From contig NZ_JAHGVE010000003.1 in assembly GCF_018835585.1 (NCBI RefSeq), positions 1 through 64,000 on the forward strand: DNA of 64,000 nucleotides. Reading direction: 5' to 3'. How positions within the stretch are numbered: the stretch's first letter is position 1; each line of letters begins with the position of its first letter. The DNA is from Pelorhabdus rhamnosifermentans (GTDB taxonomy: Bacteria > Bacillota > Negativicutes > UMGS1260). The notes below the pieces were generated by a model that made no database searches, was not told where the DNA came from, and saw only the letters and a program-made list of their open reading frames with translations. A program made the position numbers and the translations under genes. Shown piece by piece: positions 27,923 to 36,227 of this stretch.

Positions 27923-28717
27923 ATGATGAAGGATGTTTCAGCTATGAGTCCGGCACAAATCCGGGCCATGATACGGAAAAACGAATGGGTAAAACCAACA
28001 GCAGGAATGGCCAAAGGATTTACGCAAGCGAATTTGGCCATTCTGAAAAAAGAGTTGGCTTTTGATTTTCTGCTGTTTTGTCAACGCAATCCTAGGCCTT
28101 GTCCTGTTCTCGATGTAACAGAACCAGGAGCACCGATTCCCCAGCTTGTTGCGCCTGGCGCGGATTTAAGAACGGATATTCCCAAATATCGCATTTATCG
28201 GCAGGGTGAATTAGTGGAGGAAGTAACGGATATTAAGAAATACTGGGAAGAGGATATGGTTGCCTTTTTACTCGGTTGTAGTTTTACCTTTGAATATCCC
28301 TTACTTGATAATGGTATTCCTGTTCGTCATATTGAGGAAAATTGCAATGTTCCCATGTATAAGACCAATATTCCCTGTGTAAAAGCAGGCTGCTTCGAAG
28401 GTCCTGTTGTTGTCAGCATGCGTCCGATTCCTGAAAAGGATGTTGTGCGAGCCGTCCAGGTTACTTCCCGTTTTCCGGCTGTTCATGGTGCTCCGATTCA
28501 GATCGGTAATCCTGCGAAAATTGGCATTAAAGATATAGCTAAACCGGATTTTGGTGATGCTGTTACAATCAAGCCTGGTGAGGTCCCGGTGTTCTGGGCT
28601 TGCGGTGTTACACCTCAAGCTGCGGCGATGCAAGTCAAGCCTGAATTGATGATTACGCATGCGCCAGGACATATGTTTATTACGGATATTCGTGATGCAG
28701 AGCTGGGGGTGTTATAA
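27923..28717 (+). CDS. DUF1445 (YcsI) family putative hydro-lyase / D-glutamate cyclase-like
   Basis: A 264-aa soluble protein of the DUF1445 family (YcsI in Bacillus). Motifs include [39 protein letters not shown] and [12 protein letters not shown], the last with His/Asp that may bind metal. The family is annotated as putative hydro-lyase, and the mammalian relative is a D-glutamate cyclase forming 5-oxo-D-proline. That makes it a natural supplier or user of the pxp substrate. GAAGGAATAG precedes ATG 27923, with a second ATG at 27926. The next gene starts directly after its stop. Confidence 0.88.
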   Translation: MMKDVSAMSPAQIRAMIRKNEWVKPTAGMAKGFTQANLAILKKELAFDFLLFCQRNPRPCPVLDVTEPGAPIPQLVAPGADLRTDIPKYRIYRQGELVEEVTDIKKYWEEDMVAFLLGCSFTFEYPLLDNGIPVRHIEENCNVPMYKTNIPCVKAGCFEGPVVVSMRPIPEKDVVRAVQVTSRFPAVHGAPIQIGNPAKIGIKDIAKPDFGDAVTIKPGEVPVFWACGVTPQAAAMQVKPELMITHAPGHMFITDIRDAELGVL

Positions 28718-29443
28718 TTGATTCAGCTCATTCCCTGCGGTGAATCAGCTGTTATTGTTGAATTTGGTACAGGCATTCATCCTGAGATTCATTATAAGGT
28801 AATGGCTTTTACAGAGGTTCTTGACACAGAGCCTTTTCTAGGCATGATTGAATACATGCCTGCTTATGCCAGTGTGACGGTATTTTATGATCCTGTGAAA
28901 GTGAAAAACAGTCAACAAGAATCAGGGAGAGATCAAAGGAAGCTTTCCTGTGAAATTGTTTGTTCCTTGTTAGAAAAAATTCTTGGAAAACTGGATGACT
29001 CAGCCTTAAAATCCCCTCGTGTTGTAGAAATTCCAGTCTGTTATGGCGGAGAGTTTGGGCCTGATCTGGAATATGTGGCCGAGCATAATCATCTTACCGT
29101 GGATGAAGTCATTCAGATTCATGTAAGCAATCAATGTCTAGTGTATATGATTGGTTTCGCCCCTGGTTTTCCGTATTTAGGCGGTATGTCTGAACGTATT
29201 GCCACACCGCGCCGTATAACGCCTCGTCCTGCCATCCCAGCCGGTTCAGTCGGTATTGCGGGTTTGCAAACCGGTGTGTATCCTATTACTACGCCAGGTG
29301 GGTGGCAACTCATTGGTCGGACGCCTTTAACGCTTTTTCGTCCCTATAATGATTCCCCAAGTTTGCTGCAAGCGGGCGATTTGATTCAATTTCGTCCCAT
29401 TTCTGCGCAGAAATTTGAAGAATATAAGGAGAAAAGCCAATGA
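28718..29443 (+). CDS. pxpB: 5-oxoprolinase subunit B (KipI family)
   Basis: A 241-aa KipI/allophanate hydrolase subunit 1 family protein. Conserved elements are VCYGGEFGPDLEYVAEH, YMIGFAPGFPYLGG and the arginine/proline-rich TPRRITPRPAIPAGSVGIAG. This fold is homologous to the N-terminal half of the carboxyltransferase domain of urea carboxylase. It starts with TTG at 28718 after TGGGGGTG, immediately following the DUF1445 stop. It should pair with PxpC. Confidence 0.93.
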   Translation: MIQLIPCGESAVIVEFGTGIHPEIHYKVMAFTEVLDTEPFLGMIEYMPAYASVTVFYDPVKVKNSQQESGRDQRKLSCEIVCSLLEKILGKLDDSALKSPRVVEIPVCYGGEFGPDLEYVAEHNHLTVDEVIQIHVSNQCLVYMIGFAPGFPYLGGMSERIATPRRITPRPAIPAGSVGIAGLQTGVYPITTPGGWQLIGRTPLTLFRPYNDSPSLLQAGDLIQFRPISAQKFEEYKEKSQ

Positions 29444-30444
29444 CTATTCATATTCTTCATTCTGGCCTTTTAACGACCCTTCAGGACTTGGGACGGGTCG
29501 GTTATCAAAAACAAGGGATTATTGTTAGTGGTGCCATGGACGTTTATTCACTGAGACTCGCCAATTTGTTAGTTGGCAATGATGAAGGGGAGGCAGCCCT
29601 TGAGGTGACACTCATGGGGCCTAAGCTGAAATTTGACGACGATACATTGTTGGCTGTGACAGGAGGAAATTTGTCACCTACTATTGATGGGCGGATCTTG
29701 CCGATGGGGCGGCCTGTATATGTAAAGGCTGGCAGTATAATAAAGTTTGGTGCTTGTCAATCGGGTTGCCGTGCTTATTTAGCTGTTGCCGGAGGTTATG
29801 ACGTTCCAAAAGTGATGGGGAGTAAGAGTACCTACCTCCGTGCTGGTTTGGGCGGATTTCATGGACGGTCCCTCCAAAAAGGCGATGTTCTTTCTGTTCA
29901 AGCACCGCAAGAAACATCTCTGCGCATGATTCAGCATTTTGTGAAACAACATTCAGCGGTTTCTTTTGTTTCGACAGATTGGTGTGCTGGACGCGGTCAA
30001 ACGGCTATTTCGTCTGGAAGAGCCATTCGCATTACACGCGGCCGACAGTTTGACTTATTTACGGAGGCCAGTAAAAATGCACTCTTGACAGATTCTTTTC
30101 GCGTGACGCCGCAGTCTGATCGCATGGGTTACCGGTTGTCAGGAGCGGTTTTAAAATTAGCTCATCAAGTAGAAATGATATCCGAAGGCATTACGTTAGG
30201 AGCTATTCAGGTACCGCCTGATGGTCAGCCAATTATTTTGCTTGCAGACAGACAAACAGCAGGTGGTTATCCCAAGATTGCACAAGTTATAGCAGTAGAT
30301 GTTGCTGTCATAGCGCAAAGTAAACCGGGTTCGCTTCTTTCATTTCAGGAAGTTTCTGTGGCAGAAGCAGAAAGACTTTATCTAGCAAAAGAAAAAGCCT
30401 TTGCTCAATTAAAAGCGGCTGTGAGTTTAAAACTGCAATCATGA
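29440..30444 (+). CDS. pxpC: 5-oxoprolinase subunit C (KipA, biotin-dependent carboxyltransferase family)
   Basis: A 334-aa KipA/allophanate hydrolase subunit 2 protein. Signature segments are LTTLQDLGRVGYQKQGI, GAMDVYSLRLANLLVGN, TPQSDRMGYRLSG and EGITLGAIQVPPDGQP. The family forms the second half of the urea-carboxylase-type carboxyltransferase domain, which is why it is named biotin-dependent carboxyltransferase. Its ATG overlaps the pxpB stop (ATGA). The accB and accC genes follow 63 bp downstream, supplying biotin carrier and biotin carboxylase. Confidence 0.93.
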   Translation: MTIHILHSGLLTTLQDLGRVGYQKQGIIVSGAMDVYSLRLANLLVGNDEGEAALEVTLMGPKLKFDDDTLLAVTGGNLSPTIDGRILPMGRPVYVKAGSIIKFGACQSGCRAYLAVAGGYDVPKVMGSKSTYLRAGLGGFHGRSLQKGDVLSVQAPQETSLRMIQHFVKQHSAVSFVSTDWCAGRGQTAISSGRAIRITRGRQFDLFTEASKNALLTDSFRVTPQSDRMGYRLSGAVLKLAHQVEMISEGITLGAIQVPPDGQPIILLADRQTAGGYPKIAQVIAVDVAVIAQSKPGSLLSFQEVSVAEAERLYLAKEKAFAQLKAAVSLKLQS

Positions 30445-30507
30445 TTGCTAAGACTTTTGGTTTTATATTAGATGTCCTAGCCTAAGCTATTTTGAGGAGT
30501 GAAACAA

Positions 30508-30972
30508 ATGCTTAACAGCGACGAAATAAAAGAATTTATTAAACTTTTTGATCAATCGTCTCTACAACGTTTAGAACTTGAACAAGAATCAACAAAGTTG
30601 GTCCTTGTCAAAGGGGAAAATTCTGCTGTAACTTCTCCAACTTCACCGATTCTTCAGGAATCCGCCGTATTGCCTGTAGCAATAGAAAAGCAAGTTTCAA
30701 AGCAGGTTATTGAATCTCCTGCCAGCGATTCGCTTTATAAAATTGTTGCGCCTATTGTGGGGACATTTTATTCTGCACCTGAACCAGAAGCCGCTGCTTT
30801 TGTGAAAGTCGGTCAAAAAGTTCAAGAAGATACCGTTGTCTGTGTACTGGAATCAATGAAGTTGTTTAACGAAGTCGAAGCGGGAAAACAGGGCGAAATC
30901 GTGGAAATACTTGTGAAAGATGGGGAATTTGTTGAATATGGACAACCCCTGTTTTTGGTAAAGCCTGAATAA
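30508..30972 (+). CDS. accB: biotin carboxyl carrier protein
   Basis: A 154-aa AccB-type carrier. An N-terminal helical segment (MLNSDEIKEFIKLFDQSS, LQRLELEQES) is followed by a linker of about 45 residues and a biotinyl domain with the biotin-accepting lysine in LESMKLFNEVE. The ATG at 30508 lies 8-9 nt after GAGGAG; GTG at 30499 is less suitable. It would carry carboxybiotin made by AccC. The carboxyltransferase partner may be classical AccA/AccD encoded elsewhere, or PxpB-PxpC of this operon. Confidence 0.93.
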   Translation: MLNSDEIKEFIKLFDQSSLQRLELEQESTKLVLVKGENSAVTSPTSPILQESAVLPVAIEKQVSKQVIESPASDSLYKIVAPIVGTFYSAPEPEAAAFVKVGQKVQEDTVVCVLESMKLFNEVEAGKQGEIVEILVKDGEFVEYGQPLFLVKPE

Positions 30973-31013
30973 TGTTTTTTGTGCAATAGAGTCACATACA
31001 AAGGGGAAGGTCA

Positions 31014-32375
31014 ATGTTTAAAAAAGTGCTTATTGCCAATCGTGGAGAAATTGCTGTAAGAATTATTCGAACGTGCCGTGAAATGGGCATTGCAACTGTT
31101 GCAGTTTATTCAGCAGCAGATAAGGAAGCTTTGCACGTCAAACTTGCTGATGAGGCCTATTGTATTGGGCCGGCAGCTTCGAATAAAAGTTATTTAGATA
31201 TTACTCGGATTATGAGTGTCGCTGTTTTTACTCAGGCCGATGCGATTCATCCCGGTTATGGATTTTTGGCTGAAAATGCCGATTTTGCTGAAATCTGCGA
31301 GGCCAGCGGAATTACATTTATTGGTCCTACTGCCGAAGCGATTAAAAAGATGGGTGCCAAAGCCGTTGCAAGAGAAACAATGAAGCAGGCTGGCGTACCT
31401 ACTGTACCTGGTACAGAGGGGCTTATTCAAGATGTGGAAAAGGCAGTTATTATTGCGCGGGAAATTGGTTATCCCGTGATTGTCAAAGCAACGGCTGGTG
31501 GCGGCGGGAAAGGCATGCGTGTTGCTTCCGATGAGGACGAATTACGAAAGGCCATTCGTCAAGCCCAGAAAGAAGCTGAAATTGCTTTTGGTAATGCCGG
31601 TGTTTACTTGGAAAAATATTTAGAAGAAACAAGACATGTTGAAATGCAGATTATGGCGGATAGAGAGGGCCATATTGTTTATCTTGGTGAACGGGATTGT
31701 TCGATTCAGCGGCGTCATCAAAAGCTGCTTGAAGAGGCTCCATCGCCAGCCCTGGATGAGAAGGTGCGGGCAAAGATGGGACGTGCCGCCATACTCGCAG
31801 CGAAGGCTGCCAACTATTATAGTGCTGGAACGGTAGAATTTTTATTAGATAAAAGCGGAAATTTTTATTTTATGGAAATGAATACGCGTATTCAAGTAGA
31901 ACACTCGGTGACGGAAATGACGACGGGGCGTGATTTGATTAAAGAGCAGATTACTGTTGCAGCAGGGTTGCCTCTGTCATTTGGGCAAAAAGATGTAAAA
32001 GTCCATGGTTGGGCTATGGAATGTCGGGTCAACGCCGAAAATCCCGCTAAGAACTTTATGCCGTCGCCAGGTAAGGTGACAGCTTATCTTCCGCCAGGCG
32101 GTATCGGTGTACGCGTTGATAGTGCCGCTTATGCTGGCTATGAAATTCCACCCTTTTATGATTCTATGGTAGCCAAGGTCATCGTCTGGGGCAATGATCG
32201 CCAAGAAGCCATTGAACGCATGAAGCGAGCTTTAGGTGAATTTGTCATTGAAGGTATTCAAACGACCATTCCTTTTCATCAGCAATTGCTTAAACAAGAA
32301 ATGTTTATCAAAGGGGCTTGTAATACGAGCTTTTTAGAAACACATGGACATTTGTTTCAGCAAGAAGGGGAATAA
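31014..32375 (+). CDS. accC: biotin carboxylase
   Basis: A 453-aa ATP-grasp enzyme that carboxylates the biotin of AccB using bicarbonate. Motifs are [35 protein letters not shown], the ATP glycine loop [10 protein letters not shown] and the catalytic [15 protein letters not shown]. Length equals single-domain AccC. AAAGGGG precedes ATG 31014. It is the last gene of the pxp-acc operon, closed by a terminator at 32395. No accA/accD genes are in the window. Confidence 0.96.
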   Translation: MFKKVLIANRGEIAVRIIRTCREMGIATVAVYSAADKEALHVKLADEAYCIGPAASNKSYLDITRIMSVAVFTQADAIHPGYGFLAENADFAEICEASGITFIGPTAEAIKKMGAKAVARETMKQAGVPTVPGTEGLIQDVEKAVIIAREIGYPVIVKATAGGGGKGMRVASDEDELRKAIRQAQKEAEIAFGNAGVYLEKYLEETRHVEMQIMADREGHIVYLGERDCSIQRRHQKLLEEAPSPALDEKVRAKMGRAAILAAKAANYYSAGTVEFLLDKSGNFYFMEMNTRIQVEHSVTEMTTGRDLIKEQITVAAGLPLSFGQKDVKVHGWAMECRVNAENPAKNFMPSPGKVTAYLPPGGIGVRVDSAAYAGYEIPPFYDSMVAKVIVWGNDRQEAIERMKRALGEFVIEGIQTTIPFHQQLLKQEMFIKGACNTSFLETHGHLFQQEGE

Positions 32376-32394
32376 GAATTTATGTAGCACGCAG

Positions 32395-32426
32395 CACACG
32401 CCATTTGGCGTGTGTTTTCGGTTTTT
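32395..32426 (+). terminator. terminator of the pxp-acc operon
   Basis: CACACGCC (32395-32402) pairs with GGCGTGTG (32407-32414) around ATTT and is followed by TTTTCGGTTTTT. Confidence 0.85.
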
Positions 32427-32555
32427 CATCTGGAATGTTTTTTGCTATAATCATAGCTATAGATGAGAATGAATGAGTGTTTTTAAGGCAAGTGTTTATT
32501 GCAGCATGATGATTTTTGTTGCCATGTGATAGGTAGAATGCAAGAAAGGGGTATA

Positions 32556-33353
32556 ATGATGACTGAAAAAAATAAAATTGGTATTTTTGATTCAGGTATT
32601 GGCGGGCTTACCGTACTTTACCAAGCACTTAAAATATTACCTGATGAGGATTATCTTTATTATGCCGATACGAAGCATGTTCCTTATGGAGAAAAATCCA
32701 AAGCTGAAGTAAAAAAGTATGTGTTTGAAGCAGTTGATTTTATGGTGAAAAAAAATGTGCAAGCCATTGTTATTGCTTGCAATACGGCGACAGGCGCCGC
32801 TGCGGATGATGTGCGAAAAGCCTATAATATTCCCATTCTCGGCATTGAACCTGCTGTGAAACCAGCTCTCGAAATTGGGCAAAGACCTGGTAAAAGAGTG
32901 TTAGTGCTAGCTACGCGATTGACACTGCAACAAGATCGTTATCATCAGCTTGTGGCGCGTTTGGATAGCGATCATATTGCTGATGGCGTGCCTTTACCTG
33001 GCTTAGTGGAATTCGCTGAGAAATTTCAATTTGATGAAAAGGTTGTTTTGCCTTACCTTACCCGAGCATTTAGTGGACTTGATTTAAACCAGTACAGTAC
33101 AGTTGTACTGGGGTGCACGCATTTCCCGCTTTTTAAAGATATGTTGCAAAAATTATTTCCTGCGCAGACAGCGATCATTGATGGTAGTGTCGGTACAGTC
33201 AAAAATTTAAAAAGAACGTTAGAAAGACGTCAGGCTTTGTTACATACGGGAAGTGGTGCTATTGAATACTATCTTTCCGGCGTGAAAGTAGAAGATGAGA
33301 AAAAAGTCCAGCAGTATAGTCAGCTGTTTGACAGGTTAAATCGGATATTATAG
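32556..33353 (+). CDS. murI: glutamate racemase
   Basis: Cofactor-independent racemase of about 265 aa interconverting L- and D-glutamate for peptidoglycan. The two catalytic cysteines lie in IACNTATGAA and LGCTHFPLF; FDSGIGGLTVL is the N-terminal signature. ATGs at 32556 and 32559 follow AAAGGGG; 32559 has the better spacing. It directly follows the 5-oxoproline operon, though behind a terminator. D-glutamate might connect to the DUF1445 enzyme there, or the adjacency may be chance. Confidence 0.95.
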   Translation: MMTEKNKIGIFDSGIGGLTVLYQALKILPDEDYLYYADTKHVPYGEKSKAEVKKYVFEAVDFMVKKNVQAIVIACNTATGAAADDVRKAYNIPILGIEPAVKPALEIGQRPGKRVLVLATRLTLQQDRYHQLVARLDSDHIADGVPLPGLVEFAEKFQFDEKVVLPYLTRAFSGLDLNQYSTVVLGCTHFPLFKDMLQKLFPAQTAIIDGSVGTVKNLKRTLERRQALLHTGSGAIEYYLSGVKVEDEKKVQQYSQLFDRLNRIL

Positions 33354-33381
33354 GGAATAACATGAGGTACACATTTTTTAG

Positions 33382-34254
33382 ATGAAAAGAGATGACGTCA
33401 TGGCAAAACCGGATTATAAGCGTTTTGGGTTTATTCCACAGCGCCAACAAGACTATCTTATTATGCGTGTGCGCAATCGCGCAGGCAACATGACAGCAGA
33501 AGGGTTGCGCAAGTTAGCCGACCTTGCTGAACGTTATGGTAACGGACAAGTTCATGTTACAACGCGGCAAGCCGTGGAAATTCCTGGCGTGAAAGAAGAA
33601 CTTTTTGAGGAGGCGCTGCAGGCTGTTCGTGATGCGGGGCTGTTGCCTGCTGTCTGCGGGCCAAGAATGCGCCCTGTTGTGGCTTGCCCTGGAACAGACA
33701 GCTGTCCCTATGGGCTCCGGACGACGCGTATATTGGCTGAAAAGTTAGATGCTCAGTTTGTTACGCAAGACTTGCCAGCGAAAACCAAAATTGCCATTAG
33801 CGGTTGTCCCAATTCCTGTACAAAGCCGCAAGGCAATGATATTGGATTTAAAGGGGTTGTTGAACCGCTTATTCATCATGAATCGTGTGTCACCTGCGGT
33901 GCTTGTGTGCGGCGTTGTCCGTCCAAGGCCATGAGTATTCAGGATGGAACGCTGCACATTGATGCTGCCAAATGTTTGTCTTGTGGCGTATGTATTCGTC
34001 TGTGTCCTAAAAAAGCGTTACATCCCGGACGTCAGGGGTATCATATCTATGTCGGTGGCAAGGGTGGCCGTTACTCAAGTGAGGGCGAACTTTTGGCCTC
34101 TTTTGTTGAAGAAGAACAAGTTATTTCTTATTTAGAGGCTATTTTGTTAGCTTACGAAGAACTCGCTGATAAGGGAGAACGCCTTCATTTTCTGCTAATG
34201 AAAACGGGTCTGGCGGACTTTAAACAAAAAGTAATTGAAAAAATATCGCAATAA
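33382..34254 (+). CDS. siroheme-[4Fe-4S] nitrite/sulfite reductase-like protein with two extra ferredoxin clusters
   Basis: A 290-aa single-subunit redox enzyme. The N-terminal ferredoxin-like half (VHVTTRQAVEIPG, a NiR/SiR half-domain) is followed by the siroheme/[4Fe-4S] cysteines in CPGTDSC and CPNSC. Two ferredoxin motifs follow, CVTCGACVRRCP and CLSCGVCIRLCP. It is about half the size of normal sulfite reductases, resembling low-molecular-weight assimilatory-type or AsrC-like enzymes. Sulfite is the likeliest substrate, nitrite is possible, and the electron donor is unknown. ATG at 33382 or 33400 could start it. Confidence 0.88.
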   Translation: MKRDDVMAKPDYKRFGFIPQRQQDYLIMRVRNRAGNMTAEGLRKLADLAERYGNGQVHVTTRQAVEIPGVKEELFEEALQAVRDAGLLPAVCGPRMRPVVACPGTDSCPYGLRTTRILAEKLDAQFVTQDLPAKTKIAISGCPNSCTKPQGNDIGFKGVVEPLIHHESCVTCGACVRRCPSKAMSIQDGTLHIDAAKCLSCGVCIRLCPKKALHPGRQGYHIYVGGKGGRYSSEGELLASFVEEEQVISYLEAILLAYEELADKGERLHFLLMKTGLADFKQKVIEKISQ

Positions 34255-34258
34255 AAAG

Positions 34259-34312
34259 AGTAGGCCTATGAAAGCCAAGAAATTGTTGGTTAACTGGGGC
34301 CTACTGCTTTTT
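34259..34312 (+). terminator. terminator after the siroheme reductase gene
   Basis: AGTAGGCC (34259-34266) pairs with GGCCTACT (34298-34305), followed by GCTTTTTG. The loop is long (31 nt). Confidence 0.6.
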
Positions 34313-34367
34313 GTAATAATAGTGGCGGAGTTATGGTCATTTTGCCTTCTTTTTATGACGTGGTGAA

Positions 34368-34396
34368 TTGACAGGTCGTAGGTTAAAGGATATGAT
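34368..34396 (+). promoter_or_regulatory. consensus promoter for the 105-aa gene at 34484
   Basis: TTGACA (34368-34373) and TATGAT (34391-34396) with a 17-nt spacer, 87 bp before the start codon. Confidence 0.8.
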
Positions 34397-34483
34397 AATA
34401 TTATTCATAAAAAAATTTGTAAAATGATTGTGCCTTGAAGAAGCATTTTATTGTTGTGTGGGAGATTTACGAAAGGGGTAACA

Positions 34484-34801
34484 ATGATGCAGGTACATAT
34501 GGATGCAGATGCTCGAAAGTATATTTTAAATCGCGATATTTCTCATCATATTATTACGATTGAAATCATCAAAGAGAATAATATTCCCTTCAATCATTTG
34601 GCCAAAGAAGAGATTAAAAATCACATCAGAGTATGGCTTGGAAAAAGTACGGATTATAAAAGTAGTGAATATAGTGAACAAAGTTTGGATGGTGTCATCG
34701 TTTATTATGAAAATTCTTTAGCTGATTTTTTTCAAATTCTTCATGTTAAGATCAAACGGGTTTTATTTGTGAAAACGCTGATTGCTACGGTGGAGGATTA
34801 A
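34484..34801 (+). CDS. small protein resembling the CC/Se-motif family but lacking the CC motif
   Basis: A protein of about 105 aa, predicted cytosolic and alternating alpha/beta. It has an N-terminal ADARKYILNRD helix, then IITIEIIKEN, IRVWLGKSTDY, DGVIVYYENSL and a C-terminal VKIKRVLFVKTLIATV. The order of elements recalls the CC/Se motif (seleno)protein family, but the usual Cys-Cys or Sec-containing segment is absent and there is no cysteine in the mature protein. It has its own consensus promoter and AAAGGGG ribosome site. The family link is tentative and the function is unknown. Confidence 0.6.
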   Translation: MMQVHMDADARKYILNRDISHHIITIEIIKENNIPFNHLAKEEIKNHIRVWLGKSTDYKSSEYSEQSLDGVIVYYENSLADFFQILHVKIKRVLFVKTLIATVED

Positions 34802-34806
34802 AGTCA

Positions 34807-34835
34807 TTTGCTAAAGCGATTTGACTATTTATAAT
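34807..34835 (+). promoter_or_regulatory. promoter of the ArsB/NhaD-like permease leader
   Basis: TTTGCT (34807-34812) and TATAAT (34830-34835) with 17-nt spacing. It would give a leader of about 110 nt before the probable TTG start at 34951. Confidence 0.5.
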
Positions 34836-34880
34836 AGATATGATAAATTATTCTAATAATTATATACTGAGTGAGTTTAC

Positions 34881-34918
34881 GGAGGAGCCTGTCACCAAGG
34901 GTTTCTCCTGTTTTTTTT
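34881..34918 (+). terminator. attenuator-like terminator in the permease leader
   Basis: GGAGGAGCCT (34881-34890) pairs with GGGTTTCTCC (34899-34908, with G-U pairs) and is followed by TG and eight T's. It lies between the promoter and the predicted TTG start, so it looks like a transcription attenuator, perhaps ion- or ligand-controlled. Confidence 0.65.
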
Positions 34919-34950
34919 GCAATGATCGAGTTGAAGGAGTGGATTTTATT

Positions 34951-36222
34951 TTGCATGACATAGCTTTTTATGGTTCTATCGCGATTTTTCTTGTTACTTA
35001 TGTTTTTATTATCTGGGAGAAAGTGCATCGCATGATTGTGGCCATGACAGGGGGCATCATCATGCTTATACTGGGATTTGTAAGTCAAGATATTGCGATT
35101 AAGGATAACATTGATTTTAATACCCTGGGCCTGCTTATCGGGATGATGGTTCTTGTTACAATTACTAGAAGGACAGGTGTTTTTGAAGCTATTGCTATTT
35201 GGGCGGCGTGTATTACACGTGGCTATTCCCTCGGGCTTTTAGGACTGCTTTCTGTTATTACAGCTGTTGCTTCGGCATTTTTAGACAATGTAACGACAGT
35301 ACTTCTTATTGTGCCTGTCACATTGACTTTGACAGAAAAGCTGCAAGTGAGTCCTACGCCTTTTTTGATTTCAGAGATTATGGCTTCTAATATTGGCGGC
35401 GCTGCCACACTTATTGGTGATCCACCCAATATTATGATTGGCAGTGCTACGGGACTGGGGTTTAATAAATTCATTTATTACTTAGCTCCCGTGTGTATGG
35501 TGATTTTCGTGATTACTATTGGTCTCTTAGCTTTTTTATATCGAAATGATCTTGACGTCGATGAAGATAGTCGGCAGAAGGTATTGAAACTTCATTTTCA
35601 AGATGTAATTAAAGACTGGCAACTATTAAAAAAATCACTGGCTGTTTTTGGACTTACAATTTTGGGCTTTATTTTACATGCTCAGCTTCATTTAGAGTCT
35701 GCTACGATTGCGTTAGCAGGTGCTATGTTGCTTATGCTCCTGAGTCGGGAGGAACCGGAAGATATTCTGCTTCATGTGGAATGGCCGACGCTCTTTTTCT
35801 TCGTGGGTCTCTTTGTACTAGTCGGAGGACTCAAGGCTACGGGTGTTATTGAAGAGCTTGCCAAATGGGCTCTTAGCATTACTCATGGCCAAGTGATGGC
35901 AACATCGCTCGTCGTTCTCTGGCTGTCAGCCATTGCTTCCGCTTTTATCGATAATATTCCATTTGTAGCTACCATGATTCCCATGCTACAAGACATGGGG
36001 CAGATTTCTGGTATGTCCTTAGAACCTGTGTGGTGGTCTCTGGCTCTGGGAGCCTGTTTAGGTGGAAATGGCACACTCATTGGGGCGTCGGCCAATGTGA
36101 TTGTCGCTGGTATTGCCGAGAAACAGGGCATAGCGCTTACTTTTCGCCAATATTTTAAAGTAGCTTTTCCACTTATGATATTGTCCATTGTGATTTGCCA
36201 AATTTGGTTTAATTTATATTAG
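34951..36222 (+). CDS. ArsB/NhaD-family (SLC13-like) permease
   Basis: A membrane protein of about 423 aa and 11-12 helices. Duplicated motifs (ASAFLDNVTTVLLIVPVT and SAFIDNIPFVATMIPML; NIGGAATLIGDPPNIMIG and GGNGTLIGASANVIVAG) mark the ion-transporter superfamily that includes ArsB, NhaD and citrate carriers. The substrate may be Na+/H+, arsenite or an organic anion. I place the start at TTG 34951 after GAAGGAG. An in-frame ATG at 34840 would translate through the leader terminator and add 37 unrelated residues. Confidence 0.85.
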   Translation: MHDIAFYGSIAIFLVTYVFIIWEKVHRMIVAMTGGIIMLILGFVSQDIAIKDNIDFNTLGLLIGMMVLVTITRRTGVFEAIAIWAACITRGYSLGLLGLLSVITAVASAFLDNVTTVLLIVPVTLTLTEKLQVSPTPFLISEIMASNIGGAATLIGDPPNIMIGSATGLGFNKFIYYLAPVCMVIFVITIGLLAFLYRNDLDVDEDSRQKVLKLHFQDVIKDWQLLKKSLAVFGLTILGFILHAQLHLESATIALAGAMLLMLLSREEPEDILLHVEWPTLFFFVGLFVLVGGLKATGVIEELAKWALSITHGQVMATSLVVLWLSAIASAFIDNIPFVATMIPMLQDMGQISGMSLEPVWWSLALGACLGGNGTLIGASANVIVAGIAEKQGIALTFRQYFKVAFPLMILSIVICQIWFNLY

Positions 36223-36227
36223 AGAAG

